Below the pieces are notes generated by a model that worked only from the letters and a program-made list of their open reading frames with translations, was not told where the DNA came from and searched no databases. 64,000 bases of DNA from Panax quinquefolius (Eukaryota; Streptophyta; Magnoliopsida; Apiales; Araliaceae): NCBI GenBank assembly GCA_020205615.1, contig CM035168.1, forward strand, positions 123,651,573-123,715,572, written 5' to 3'. Of this stretch, positions 47,601 to 60,949 are shown piece by piece. How positions within the stretch are numbered: the first letter of the stretch is position 1; the number at the start of each line of letters is the position of its first letter. Both the position numbers and the translations under genes were made by a program.

Positions 47601-48033
47601 TACAATAAGAGGTTTGACAAAAGAAGACACGTAACACGTTTAAGGAATAACAAACATTTTTAACCACCACATTCTCATTGCAAATCCTCATTAGAAGGAG
47701 TTACATATTTTTAATAATTTTTCCTTATAGGAAATACCTCAAGGCTCAAACAACATCTCTATTGTTTCTATATTGAAAATAATCCAAAAAATTCAGTAAA
47801 GCAGTGGGGCAGATTGGCATGTTACTATGTGCATGTGTACAAATGTGCGCCTGGGAATGTGGGAGAGAGAGAGAGAGAGAGAGTACCCTGGCAACATTGA
47901 CAATGAAACTAAAATTATCCACAATATTTCCAATGTCATTGTCGACTCTTTGCTGTAACGTCTTCTGCTTTTGAGCTGCAGCTGCCGCAGCTGCAGCGGT
48001 GGGCCCACCTCCTCCTACTCCTCCCTTGTTCAT
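44684..48033 (-). CDS. MED22: Mediator complex subunit 22 (Surfeit-5 family), three coding exons
   Basis: MED22 is a small head-module subunit of Mediator, the co-activator that links transcription factors to RNA polymerase II. Coding exons on the minus strand: 48033-47887 (MNKGG..., poly-Ala, [20 protein letters not shown]), 45526-45461 ([20 protein letters not shown]) and 44923-44684 ([42 protein letters not shown], stop). All introns are phase 0 with GT-AG borders. The 150-residue product matches plant MED22 over its whole length. Intron 1 is 2.36 kb and begins GTACTC followed by a CT microsatellite (47861-47884). Intron 2 is 0.54 kb. The Gly/Ala-rich N-terminus (residues 4-20) is a low-complexity feature of plant MED22. 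Confidence 0.95.
47861..47884. repeat. GA/CT microsatellite at the MED22 intron 1 donor
   Basis: About 11 GA units; on the transcript strand the CT run starts four bases after the GT donor. Confidence 0.85.
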
Positions 48034-50600
48034 GATATATTTGAAGCAACTGCTTGTTTTACAGGGAAAAAACTTTTAAATTATCATTTTGATCTTTGCA
48101 TAAACATAGAAAGAAAACCGAGGGACTTAGTACACAAAATACCAACCTGTTCAGATAATTATTTGTACAACCATTTCTTGTTCGCTAATTACCAATAAGA
48201 TACACATAAACTCTAATGTAGATTCTCACACTACGTAAGTTTCCTTCCTTCTTTTTTGTGTTTGCAAGATAAGGTAAATGTGTCAAGGCCAAGTACTATA
48301 TAAAACTGCAACTTGAAAACCAAATTGCAAAGCATATAAGATGAAGGAAGCCAAATAGCTAAAAATAGCCCGTACTTCACATATTAAACTACATATTATT
48401 CTTGAAGGCATCTAGGCATATGAAGTGACTAATAACACAATGAGTCACTAAAGACATCTGCAAACCCACAACTCACAAGTCATGACCCTACCAATTATAC
48501 ATAGTCTATAGCATTGACCAAATATAAAAGGAACTTCTATAACAATCAAGCAGACAACATTAGCACAGGCCACAGTGGAAGTTCAGGAACCAGGAACTTC
48601 AACGCTCATTTTTCAATTTAATTTATCAAGATGCTCCCTCATTAGGAATACTTTGATCATTAATAAAAAAAAATCTGTAGCAAAACGAAAGTAGCTTTGT
48701 AATAACAAATCTACTAAAAGCACAACACTAAGACCAAATATTAACAAAACAACACTAAACGGTCTAAACCTAATTAAAAGTTACTGTATTTTTTATAAGA
48801 ATAATGTTACAGTGAGTATACAGCAAACAGAGCCAACTACAATACTGTATTTTATAAGGGCCAGGGATGAGATGCATCGAACCTAATCAGGTCCATTCCA
48901 ATACTTGCTAAGCTGCCTGTGTTTTACACTTTTATCTAGAAAAAGTAATATAATACTCCAGTCCTACACACAAATTGTGAGAATAGAGAGTGCCTTACAA
49001 GCCTTTAGCCAGCAAGTTCAGTATTGGCTTTTAAGGCCATGTTACTTGTGACTCACCAGCCCACTCAAATTGCAAGACGAGAAAGAAAGGTTTTTGTTGT
49101 ATCTAATGGTCTTGGCTCTGCCAAATTATGATTTACAGTTCATACCTCAAGGTTTTCCCCATACATAACACTTATTTGAACATCTAAATCAAAACAAAAA
49201 GAGCAGAGCTAAGATTTCTAACATCAAAAGAGAAAAAAAGTTCACCCGTTTACAACTAAAAGAAAGAAAATATGAAATTAACTAACAAATTCTTGTAGTC
49301 TGTCACACTAGTTTTTGAATTCTATAAAGCCTTTGGTTCGTTAAAGAGTAAAGATGGACAACTCAAATTAACTCATCCTACACATATATCATATTATTGG
49401 CTACAAATCAGGTGATAAAAGTAGTGAAAATAGAAAAAGAGAGAGATAAAAAAAAAAGTTCATTAACTGCTATGCTGAAGATATAGTAATTGAGATGGTA
49501 CTTCCCACCGTTTCAAAATTAGAGATACATTTCTATTACTAGACCATTTACTTCAATGAATTTCCTAATATGTTGTCACTAATATACTAGGTGGAATCTA
49601 CACATTGTATTTAAGAAGATAAAGAAAAGAATAGTAGAATACCATGTTAAGTCTGTGTAGTGCATTCAGTTTGTAAGACCTTTTTTCCTAAATGAAGGGC
49701 CTAGTAATGAATATATCCTTAAGCAAACAAGAAAAAAGGAACTTTTTGTGCATTAACAATACATGCCAGTTGATCAGAAGATTCATAACTCTGATAACAA
49801 TGTTGATTGAGACCAGATCATTTAGCTCCTAGAGATTAAACACAAGCACAATAACAATATGGAAAAAGGAAAGGCCTCGCTGTACCTGATTATCCCAAAG
49901 AAGGGAAAATGGTAATAAAAAAAATTGAAACAAATGGAGGCTCCATTGAAGAAGGCTATGTACAACCCATTTTGATGCATATAAAACTCATTATATGGTC
50001 ATAAAATTCACCATATACTGTACTATATTTTGCACACAAGTTAAACGACATCAAAGAAAAGAAGAATCAGAAGAGATAAACAAATGAAAAGCCAGAAGAC
50101 AAAAGGGTGTCCTGGTTATGATTCTTAGAGGCAAAAATCAACAAGCCAGCTTACAGTAACAATCAAATACATCTCAAAAATAGAAATTAAAACCAACCAC
50201 CCATCTCAATTTTGGATAGACCTTTTACATGGAAAATATAAACAACATAACTAAACAGATATTTACACAATTTCAACTATACACTAACCGGGATGGAATT
50301 CAAAAAATAATTAATCAGAAAAATATATAAAAAACATGAAAAACCCTAACTAGGTATGAATATATAAGTTATTACTAAAATAGATGATTCAATAGTGCTG
50401 AGACAAACTACCATTAACGCTTACAGCTGAAAATCATAAGAAAAAATGCTCGTAACTTGTAATCACATCCCAAATAAGATATGAGAGAGGAGCCATTATA
50501 CCTTAGATTATTGTTATGAAATTGCTTGATATAGATTTGGAGATGGAGCAAAATATGCTGTGTGAAAATAAGGAAGATCGAGACGAGAGGAATGAGACAA
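48034..50600 (-). other. Probable MED22 5' UTR intron and upstream region
   Basis: AT-rich with no gene. On the minus strand a candidate donor (CTAAG|GTATAAT, 50501) and a candidate acceptor (AAGCAG, ending 48050) would define a 2.45-kb 5'-UTR intron shortly before the ATG. This is motif-based only. I see no transposon boundary in the stretch. A half-copy of a Stowaway-like end (TACTTCCCACCG) occurs at about 49499. Confidence 0.3.
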
Positions 50601-52171
50601 GAGGATTAGCTTGAATAAAGATGAATTATGGAGGTGTATGTGTTTCTCAAATCAGATGGATCCCGATGCTTGAATTTCTTTTTTGTCTTTCTTTTTTAGA
50701 ATGAGGGCTTCCCATCGGTGTTGAGCTCCGACCAAAACAAATAGACGAGGAATATCAAAAGAAGAGGCTAAAATTATTGTTACCGCCTTAATACTTTCAA
50801 CAATTGTAGATAAAGCCCCTCTTATGACTTATCTCTTGTAGAATATCAACCATCAAATAATAGTAATAATTTTTCTTTTTTCAGAACTATAAATAATAGT
50901 AATGTGGATTTAACGATTATTGTAAAGCATAAGTTCATATATTTTTCAGCATACTTTTTGAAGTAAATTAAATATTTTCTATTTAAGGTTAATATGATAT
51001 TTTCTTTCTTTCATATCAAAATTAAAAACTCATTTATTATATGATAAGGTTTTGTTTGCGAAAATTCTAAAATTATATATTTTTGTAATAAATTTCACAA
51101 ATAATAAACAAAAGTCTTACTCCTCCATCCCTTAAATGATGACTTAATAACAACTTTTACACAAATTAAGGTAGTAAAATAAGAGGATAAATAATAATTT
51201 TATTTTTTTTATTTTGCCCTTGTATTAGAATATATGTGTTAATTATTTTAATTGGGTATTGTCGTATTGGGTTTGTGGCAAGACACTGAATTAATTTCAA
51301 CTATTCATTTGTGATGTGATTGAATCATTTGGCAAAAATGTAGTATGATAAAAGATATACTAGTTAATATAAAATTTTATCTATTTGACTTGTGTATTTT
51401 AAACATGCTTTTGATGATAAATTTTTTATTACTTAAGTCATCTACTAGCAGACGGATAAAGTATTTTTTAAAACAAATATTAAATAATAAAATGACATAA
51501 TATTTTTAAATGTATCATATTGTATTTTCTTATTATGTCATTACTATTTAATTAACAATTTATTATTTTTTTAAATTTTATTATCAAGTCATTATTACTT
51601 AACTTGTAGTTAATTCAATTCTTTTTAGGATTAAACATTGAAAAACCTACATTACTTCTAATTTTTATAAATAATTTTTTTTAGAACCGTAAAGTATTAT
51701 GAAAAATTATAAACAATGATGGATGAATAAGACAAATGATCACTGCTAAAGACCATGTGAACAAAAAACAAGCTCTATCACTTGCAAAATATACTCGGAT
51801 AAATGTTTTTTTTGTCGCTGTATTTTATATCAACTTACAAGTGAGTCACTTAATCGCTTTTTTACAGTCAACTCACTCAACTTTTGTTTACTTACAAACC
51901 GTTAGAAAATTCGTTAAGTCATGTTGACTTTAAACAGTTTGCATAGAAGAGAGAAAGCTGACATGGAATAGTGACGTGGAAAAATGAAATATTTATTGAA
52001 TCCTAGTCATTACACACATAAGTCATAGTCTATCCATCAAAAACAAATATATCCGACCCGAAATAATAATAATATAATATAAAAGAAATTATACTCTTCC
52101 AACAAATTTGGGTTCTCATTTGTATTGACAAACAGCATCAACATCACCTATCTTTCACCATCATCATCATT
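50601..52171. other. AT-rich intergenic DNA
   Basis: No gene recognised. A degraded Stowaway-like left end (TACTCCTCCATCCCTTAAATG at about 51118) is present without a matching right end. Confidence 0.4.
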
Positions 52172-52624
52172 AGGGGTGAGCATTCGGTTATAACCGAACC
52201 GAAATGTCTATTCGGTTATAACCGAAAACCGAAATATCGACAAAACAACTATCCGAAATGCTAACCGAATTTTAGAACTAAGAATAATCAGAATACCGAA
52301 TTACCAATGCATAATTCGTAATTTGGATAATAACCGAATAGACATTTGATTAAAATTAAGCATGAAGCAACATCCAACATAAACATTAAAAAAAACGGAA
52401 CCGAAATAATTAATAATTAATAATTATTTTTTAAAAATATTACAATTAGGTTATTAGGATACCGAATAGTCTGCTTTTTGAAAACCTAATCAAACCGAAT
52501 ATTGAATAATAATTTGGATATAACCGAAATTCCAAAAAAAAACCGAAAATCGAAATAATTCGGTTAAAATGGTTCGGTTAGGTTCGGTAGTTCGGTTTTA
52601 ACCGAATTGTGCTCACTCCTAAAT
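52172..52624. mobile_element. Non-autonomous hAT-like MITE rich in TTCGGTTATAACCGAA
   Basis: Near-terminal inverted repeats: TAGGGGTGAGCATTCGGTTA at the left (from 52171) and GTGCTCACTCCTA at the right (to 52621). A possible 8-bp target duplication TCATCATT lies at 52164-52171 and 52625-52632, although the left copy is in a CAT repeat. Many TTCGGTTNNAACCGAA palindromes lie inside. No coding capacity. Confidence 0.75.
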
Positions 52625-53118
52625 TCATCATTTCATTCATCTTACATATATCACTACAAAAACAATCCAAACCAACCTAATTCTTCTTTCTTTCCCATTT
52701 TCTTAGCCAAAGATTTGGGGTAATTAGAGAGTTGTTCATGAAGTATAAACCCTGGTTTAATTTATTGTTCATCAAAATTAAAGTTTTTGAGTAATCTTCT
52801 TCTTTACATTTTGTTCCCTCCTTTTTCGATCGTATAAACCCTAGTTTTGGGTAATATTCTTCTTGACTTTTCCGTAGATACCGTAAAGGAATTACAATTA
52901 TTTACAGGATAATAATAATAATATAATCACAATCATGTCTTCTGGCCTTTTTGTTGGTGAGTTGGTGACTACGTTGTTTTGTTTGCGATGATTATATTTA
53001 AAATTGAATTATTATATTTTAAGTCTCATGTTTATTTTAAAAAATAAATTTAAAATTATTAGTCCCGAGATAATAAAATGATTTAAAAATAAATTATTTA
53101 ATATTATACCTAACTAGG
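52625..53118. other. Intergenic stretch between the MITE and the Tat-like element
   Basis: Two imperfect copies of an AAACCCTGGTTT / AAACCCTAGTTTTGGGT segment (52748 and 52837); nothing else identified. Confidence 0.4.
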
Positions 53119-53862
53119 TGTTGGGTCGTGATATTTTTTTTTTCGGTAGGGTAGACGAACTACTTTCTTTTAATTAATCTATCGGGCCTTTATTATTGAA
53201 CCATGAAAGTCTTTGTTTTCAGTTATCTTATTATTTTCATTTTGACTTATAAGACCAATTTTGATCCCATTGGGTCGATCCTTTGGACATTTTAAATATC
53301 TATTATTTTGACATTAACGATGATGAAAAAAGCATGACGGTTGACTAGAGAACCGCCATGCATTAATGTGGATGGGATTATAACCCACGGCTACGGGAAA
53401 AAAGCGATGACCAAAAAGCGTTGGATAAACTACATGCAATCGGTGGAACCCATCGCATCGTCGGGGGTGTGTCGTGTAATAGTGGGTGGCACTGTAATCC
53501 AGGAAGAGAGGATATAGCTTAGCAAGGAAGTCATCACGAAGAGGTACGTTCTCATACATTTATTCATTCATAATCAGATATACACAAAGGAATTATTATT
53601 ATCTCTCTCTCAATACACTAGGCATTACAGCCTCCATTTTGCTAAACCTTGTGAACATGTTTACTGACTCTCACGCCTGAGCTATCCCCCGACGGAACCG
53701 CCGTCAAACTTGTGGTGTTTATCGTGTTTTATCATGCGGGATCGTAGGCGTCTTACGTGATTGGGGACGTGGCAGAAGATCTTGGCGTTAACATCAAGCG
53801 CTAGAAGGAGGGCTTTTCAATCACAATTGTTTAACTTATTTGAAAGATGATGAGGAGTAGAG

Positions 53863-55200
53863 ATGGTACACCGTAAGGGCGATGCGATGGTCGTTAGTTC
53901 ATCAACGCCTCAGATTTCAAAGAAAGGACCGTCGGGTCCTTCTAAAAGTGCTCACGAAAGCACGGCGCCTAAACACAACTTAGAGAACTTCGTCCAAGAT
54001 CCACGGTGGAGCTGTAGACGAAGTTGGTTTTCAACGCCGATAAGGGGCGTGATCCCGATCGGGGACGGGTGAAAGGCTCACCCACCGGGACTCATCGCCA
54101 AGTGGTCAAGAAGATGAGTCGCCAAGTTGGCGAGGATGGCGACCAAGCGGAGATAAGGCTTTGAGGTTCTCGTAAAACAAAGGGAAGATATAGCCGAACA
54201 GATGCTTCTTGGTGGATGAGTTGAGGGACGAAGCATCTAGCCATGTTCATTCCAAGAAAGATTTGAGTAGTATAAGGAGATACCCCGACGGAAGGGTAAG
54301 GAGCCGGAACATTACATGCATGTGTCAGGGATCGATCTCGCAGTAGGAGGAGATCAAGAAGCGAAACACCTCGCTTCAAGAAGGCAATCGATGGTCGTTA
54401 GTTCACCGCATTACAAAGATGATGAGCGAAGAAGCAAGTCAAGAGAAATCGCGTGCGTAAACCCGAAGAGAGAGAGTACTCTAAGACAACCGTTCTCATC
54501 ATGAGGATGAGATTATACACCCTAGTAGATCAAGAAGTCCCCCTGAGGCGGTGGGATCGGGGCAGGAGAGGTCGATCCATTCCAAGGCCTAATGTCGCTC
54601 AGAGAAGGAGATCTCATCGCAAACCGGAAGGTGTTGATTTTCCGTAAAGGAGTTGAAAGAACTCCAAAAGCAGTTGGCCGAGGTCCAACGGTGAAGGACA
54701 CTCTCGAAAGAAGGCGCCCCTTTTCCTCCGATATTCTCAAGGAGAAGCGAGATATTACCAAAAAGTTGCCTCAGATGGAAAGCTACGATGGGTCCGGAGA
54801 TCCTTATAACCATAGTCAAAGCTCAACCGGTGATGGATTACTACGACTTCAATCGATCTTCGCCAAGTGTCACACTTTTGTCACGACGTTGAGAAAAGAC
54901 GCAAGACAATGGATGGGGACTTTACCATCGGATTCGATTTCCTCGTGGACCGAAAGCTTTGTGATAAGTTCCACGACGCGTTTTGGAAGCAACCAAAGAA
55001 GGGGAAAGCCTACTGAGCTCTTTAAAGACAGATCCGTAGCTCACCAATGAATCTTTAAGCCAATATGTAAAGAGGTTTAGGGAAGCGTGCGGTCGGTATC
55101 CCACCATAATGATCTCTCAAGTCGTTGGTTTGTTCGAGAATGGGCTAGATCTGGTTAAGTCGAGAAATTGGTAAAGAAGTTAATGTTTCACCATCCAAGA
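53863..55200 (+). pseudogene. Decayed gag of the Tat/Ogre-type element
   Basis: KLPQMESYDGSGDPYNH (about 54763) and DARQWMGTLPSDSISSW (about 54896) correspond to the YDG-x2-DP-x2-H and A-x2-W-x2-LP-x2-SI-x2-W signature of Retrotrans_gag in Tat/Athila/Ogre elements. Frame breaks occur throughout. Confidence 0.75.
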
Positions 55201-55579
55201 AAAGCCTAGCAGAAGCCTTTGAGCGCGAAGGCTATATTGTTGTAGAAGAGGCTATGAATAGTCGAAAAATCCTTCTCCGGGCCAATTAAAGGAGGTAGAG
55301 GTTCCCAAGACCGAGGTTGATCGAGGAGAAGAGTTGGGGGGTACAACCAAGGCGTAAGGTAGTTCAAGAAGATAATAACTCTAAGGGCGCAAAGGCGATC
55401 GTGCACTGTTTTACACCCGAAGGTTAATAAGGTCTACACCCAATTGAATACGGAGAGGTCGGTAATTTTGGATCGGATCGAAACCAACCTTTCTTTGAGC
55501 CACCTCGTGATAATTACAGATGACGGGGACATGACAACCCTCGTAAATATTGTGGTTATCATCAAGTCTTTGGTCGTGA

Positions 55580-56752
55580 CACTAATGAGTGTTGCAATTT
55601 AAAGGATTTCGTGGAGAAGCAAGATTAAAAAGCGGCCATCGATTCAAGATGTGGTCGAGAAGGACCGCCAAGATCGCCATGATTATCAATCGTACCGTTC
55701 AGACGGTTCAAGCACCACCCATTCCAAATGCTCCAATACCACCGCCAATTCAAGTCGTTGATGTAATAACTGGTGGGTCTGTAGGGAAGTTAGTAGGGAA
55801 GAAGAGAAGGGCTTATCTTGATTCGGTCATGTCAATGATGAGATGCTATCCTCAAGATCGATCGACAGACCTTTTCCAGGAACCGTCATATCATTTACGG
55901 ATGCGGATTATCCTTCGGAGCCCATCGAACCGCATGAAGGGGCATTGGTGATCACAGAGCAAGTGGGCTCGGTGGATGTGAAACGCATGATGATAGATAA
56001 CAGATCTTCGGTGGACATTATTTATGCCCATGCTTATCAGAGGATGCATTTCGATGGGCACAAAATGGAGGTCGGACAGGAGGCTCCTCTATATGGTTTC
56101 TAAGAACGACCGGTCGGGAGTTCGCAGCACTATTATTGAACTCCTTGTTATCTTGCACGGCCCCTCGCAAAGTAGAGATAACGTGTAAATTTTATGTTGT
56201 GCATGTGGATTCGCTTACAACGCCATACATCTTGGGAAGACTACGTTGTGACTCTCCAAGTGTGACCTCCATCCCACATTTCAAAATCAAATTCCCACTG
56301 GCAGCATGGAGTAGAGAGGTGGTGGGTGATTTAGACTGCCCGGCGATGTTATCGGAATGCTGTTATTTCATCCGGAATGGGGGTCAGTAAACAGAAAAAG
56401 ACGATGGCAATTGAGATCGAACCCTTCACCGAGAGCAGCTCAGAACCGTTGGTGATCCCCGCTGGAGGGACGGAGGAGATTGAGTTGGTCATCGGAAAGC
56501 CGGACAAGACAGTGAGGATTGGTTCGGGTCTACCAGAACCTCTTCGGACGAACCTTATGGAACTCTTACGATGTTATGCGGATATTTTTGCATGGGAGCC
56601 ACAAGACATGCCGGGAGTTAGCCGAAAGGTTGCTGAGCATAAATTGGAGATAGATCCTTCAAGAAGCGGTTCGTCGAGAAGAAGCGGATATTTGCTCCAG
56701 AGCGCGCAGAAGATCATCGATGAAGAGGTCATGAAATTGCTAGGCTACGACT
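55580..56752 (+). pseudogene. Decayed protease and RT start of the Tat/Ogre-type element
   Basis: Protease: VDVKRMMIDNRSSVDIIYAH (about 55972), an IDxxSS active-site region in which the usual G after N is R, and YILGRLRCDS...FKIKFPLA (56190-56300). Pre-RT: RIGSGLPEPLRTNLMELLRC (about 56518), ADIFAWEPQDMPGVS (about 56580), HKLEIDPS and IDEEVMKLLG. These are the standard Tat/Ogre motifs. The reading stops at the LTR A3 junction. Confidence 0.85.
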
Positions 56753-59540
56753 TTCAGAAGACCTCGATTTTTTTTAAATAAAAGGAATTTCCTTTATTTA
56801 TTATTTTGAAATAGTAAGGGTTGATTTGATTAATGTGGATAGTTAAGGGTTAAATACGCAAATATTTCAAAATAAGCAAGTGGTTATAAAATATTCATTT
56901 TTGTCGGGAATATTCGTTTGGTCGTGGAATATTCAGATCGTTGGGAATATTCGTTTTGGTCGTGGAATATTCAGATCGCTTTGTCGGGGAATATTAAATG
57001 CGATGGCAGCAGCCCATGTGTGGGCCCCATAACTGAAAGCGATTGGATGAGGAAAACGACAAAGTTTGGGTGGTTATAAATAACTCTGCGTAGTTGTTAC
57101 AATTAAGATCATTGGAATACCCGGTGGTTAAAATACTGATGTCTGGCGTGGTCGCACAAGAGAAACACACCAGTATTGCACAAGATTGTTGAATTATTGA
57201 TCCGCACGTAAGATGGCTTTACTTAATAATTTTCACAAGAATTATCGCTCAATATTTTATTTTATTGATTCAATAATCTTTGCGTTGATATTTTATATTA
57301 TTGTTGTTCAATAATTGTCACATCGACAAAGATCTCCATTATCGGATCAATAATTCATATTATTTGAAAAATATTATTAGATAGCATTATTGACAATGTC
57401 TAGAAAGTTCTCATCAAGGAGAGGTTTGGTCACCTAATTGCGCGCGAAGAAGGAGAAATCCTTATCTGAAAGCCCTCTTTCCTCGAACTACCGGCTGGTT
57501 GTCATAATTGTGATTCGTAATATTATTTGTGAATAATTAATTATTGATTCATATGATAAAGAAATATTTATTTTATGTGGATATAAATGATGGATTTATT
57601 TATGTGGTTATAAATGAAGAAATTATGTTGAGGTGTTTTATCAAGATTTTATCTGATTGGAGGTATTAAAAAATTAAATCGTGGGTTTTGAGATATATTA
57701 TGGGGTTATAATTTTTAATCCGACCGTTGGATTGTGGTAATTTTTGGGTATGTTATACATATATAAGTTGAGTATATGTCCACAAATTTTGAACCGTTAA
57801 AAATTCACGAATGATTTGTTATGAATTTTAAGAGGTGTCCGATTCTAAATCGTGGTTATAATTGATTTTGGTGGAAAATTCTAGAATTGAGTGGGCCCCA
57901 CTTGTGGTTGGTGAAGAAATGTGCTGAATTTTATTTCAAATGTGGTGGGTGGCAATAGTAGCGAGTAAAGCCATCGTAAAAGCAGTCAAGTCCGCTTTGG
58001 GCTAACATTTTCCTATAAATAGAGAGGCTAAGTTAGAATTGAAAATCACACCGTAAACAAAGTTTTCTCTCTTTCTCTCTATATTATTGAGCGTATTTTG
58101 TGAGTATTTAGATACTTTGAGAGTTCATTGTCAAGATAAGTTTCATTCAAAGATCACTTCCGACCTTTCCTTCCGGCAATCGATTCTTTGAGGTAAGGGA
58201 TGTTATTTTCTTCTCAAATGATATTAATTCTTCAATATCATTATTTCAAATATTGGTTGGTACTTTTTATCAAATTTTGAACTTTTTCATGTCGAGGTTA
58301 CTATATTCATGAGTTCATTATTCACGAGTTACTTATTCATGAGTTACTATTCACGAGTTCTTATTCACGAGTACTATTCATGTAAGCGTGAAGATGTTTT
58401 TTGTGGAATTTCTATCTTTGGGTGTCGAGTTACTATTCACGATACTCAAGACTATTCACGATATCAAGACTATTCATTTACGAATCAAGAATATTCAATT
58501 AGAAAAATGAAAATTTTTCTTTTCGCCTAAAATATCTATTCGGATACTAGCTTTGATTGTATCCATGTTTTGATCATTCTTGAATTTTTACACCACTATG
58601 ATTATTTTTGAGGTATTGTTGGACATGGATAAAACAAAGTACTAATCCTTAATCCTTAATCCTTGTCATTTTGTTTCCTTCGGATTCGTTCTTTAAAAAT
58701 ATTTTTCATCATCCTCGGCCTTAAATGATGATATTATTGAATATCTTTGGCCCTGTAGTGCAAAGATGAATGATTTCAAGAATATCTTTGGCCCGAAAGT
58801 GCAAAGATGAAGCAGTGTTTAAATGAATATGATTAATCGATGAATATCTTTGCCCAGTAGTGCAAAGATGAACAGTGTTTAAATGAACATGACCGATCGA
58901 GGAATATCTTTGGCCTTTAGTGCAAAGATGAGCAGTGTTGAGATGAACATGACCGATTGATGAATATCTTTGGCTCAGTAGTGCAAAGATGAATATTTGA
59001 TTTGAGATGAATATTGATTGATGTTACTGAGGATAAAATATTGATGATGATCGTTAAATTCATAGATTATAGTAGATTTCATTCTCTACGTAACTCTTCT
59101 ATGAATTATTATTTCACCGCGAATATTGATCCGAAACTTGTTGTCTATCAGATTCTATCGATTTTTTCCCTGTTGGAGACTAACGATAATTTGTTGTATA
59201 TTATCTTAGTCATAACATTCTTTATCGGGCTAGTTGAGCTCACCCTTTTCCTTGTTGTTCCATTTTTTCTTCTGGAGGCGAGAATGTAGCGAGTACTTAG
59301 TGGGGTATGGAATGAAGGTTCTAGAGAGAGTTGTTTAGTAGTCCTCACCATTATTGTAAAATAATGTATCAATAAATGTGATGAGGATTTATTTGAGTAT
59401 AAATATTGTCAGAAGATAATATTTGTATTTAAACTCATAGTTTTATTGTTGTGATAATAAAGTTGTAGTTGTTTACATACCATGTATTTGGCGCACTCAG
59501 AATGGGTTGGATGGAATGGACCTATTTTGGGGTCGCCACG
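56753..59540 (+). repeat. LTR A3 (5' LTR)
   Basis: About 2.79 kb, aligning with solo LTR A2 from AGACC at 56759 to GGTCGCCAC at 59539. The first few bases are unclear (TCAGAAGACC where TGTAAGACC is expected). GAATATTC palindromes lie at 56907-57000, the TATA box at 58014-58022 and the minisatellite at 58737-59000. Confidence 0.9.
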
Positions 59541-59542
59541 GT

Positions 59543-59553
59543 TGGTATCGAGC
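59543..59553 (+). other. Primer-binding site of the family A element
   Basis: TGGTATCGAGC just after the LTR end. Compared with the standard site it lacks the A of CAG, as in element B. Confidence 0.8.
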
Positions 59554-59699
59554 TTAAGGATATGATCTCTGGCGGAGATCGGGGAATAGAACCAGGAGGG
59601 AGAGACGAGTAAATCCTTTGCTAAAGTGTGTCCTACCTAAGCTTATTTGTTAGTTGGTCAAGATATAGGGATATTATGTGATTGATTTCCTTAATTAAC

Positions 59700-60870
59700 C
59701 CTTGTTTTACGACAAGAATTGAGAATGTCGAATCGAGAATATTAATAGTGGTGTAAATGAGACCGTGGAGATGTCTCAGATTTAACAACGAGGAGAACGT
59801 GCAACAGTTGGCAATGTACTCCCGTGAATAACACCACCGAGCGAGATGATGAACGAGGGATGTTTAGAAGCTTTTTGCAGTTCATGCAAAATCGACGAGG
59901 AGACTCGTGTTCAAAAATGAGGAGGAGATGATAGAATTCACGGGTGGTCACAAATGCAAGTTAGTTCAAAGAGTTGGGACCACTAGAAGTGCTGGGAAAG
60001 CCAGATCCGATCACGGCGGAAACATGGGTCAAGCAAATTACCAAGATATTCGATGTCTTGGGATGCACGAAGAACGAAAGTTCCATTCGCTACTTTTATG
60101 TTTCGCGAAGCAGGCAGACATCGGTGGGAATCGTGAAGCGCACTCCATTCACCGCACTCAAAGATGTCATGGGAGACGTTTTCAGAATGCAGCTCAATGA
60201 CAAGTACTTCCCCGAAAGTATTCATTATACGGAAGGAAGTGGAGTTTATTAGATTCGAGCAGTAATAAATGGCGGTTTGTCCCAAAGACGAGGCGTAAGT
60301 TCATGCGGAGTTATCCGGTTTCAGACCTCATTTGGTGGAGAATGAGGAACGATGACGCGGATGTTTCGAGAGGTTTGAAACCCAAGATACGCCGAGATCT
60401 CATTTCTCATAAATTTTCTCTATTCAGATGTTGTAAAATGTGGCTCGATTGTTAGAAGCGAGATAACGAAAGTACGTTCAACCAAGAGGACCATAACCAG
60501 GATCATACCAAAGATAGCAATCATCGTAATAACGATAACCAGTGGAGAAAGAAGAAGAATACGGACAAAGGCAGAACCACTCCGTGGTAATCGTGGCCAT
60601 AAAAATAGAAGAAGCGACTTGGGAGGAGATTTTAAAAGAGGAGATTCAAGAACGACCATGTGAAGACGCTACCCAAAGGGCAACCGGTTCCGAGGAGGAG
60701 AAAGACCATCTGGTCAGATGTTACAAATGCGAGAAAGAGGGACATATCACCCCAAACCCGCCAACAACAGTTTAAGGTATGCTATAATTGTGGGAAAGAA
60801 GGACATATCGCCGAGATTAGACGATATCGAAACCTAGTGCAATGGGCGGTGACTCAAAAGGATGTCCCGT
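59700..60870 (+). pseudogene. Decayed gag of the family A element, two CCHC knuckles
   Basis: EVLGKPDPITAETWVKQITK and FDVLGCTKNESS (about 59985-60090), then FNDKYFP-type LNDKYFPESIHY (about 60195) form the Retrotrans_gag domain. Two zinc knuckles follow, CYKCEKEGHITPNP (about 60720; the final C is read as N-P) and CYNCGKEGHIAEI (about 60782; the final C is lost). Frames are broken. Confidence 0.88.
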
Positions 60871-60949
60871 AAAAGTCAAAGTCAACGATTTCGGAAGAAG
60901 CGTTTGTCGGATTGGCCATTAAAATCTGAAGAACCCGAACGGTTAGACG

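Larger units (their letters stand above)
53119..56752 (+). mobile_element. Truncated Ty3/gypsy element of the Tat/Ogre type
   Basis: A probable 5' LTR (start TGTTGGGTCG at 53119, low certainty) ends before a degraded primer site near 53782, which is followed by the CAAGCGCTAGAAGGAGGGC leader common in this lineage. Gag, protease and the start of RT follow in broken frames to about 56752, where the sequence jumps directly into LTR A3. RT, integrase and the 3' LTR are missing from the window; they may lie beyond the right-hand insertion. Confidence 0.8.

Noticed and set aside
54092..54819. Minus-strand open frames opposite the Tat gag
   Set aside because: They are shadows of the GC-richer gag sequence on the plus strand, which has the recognisable motifs.
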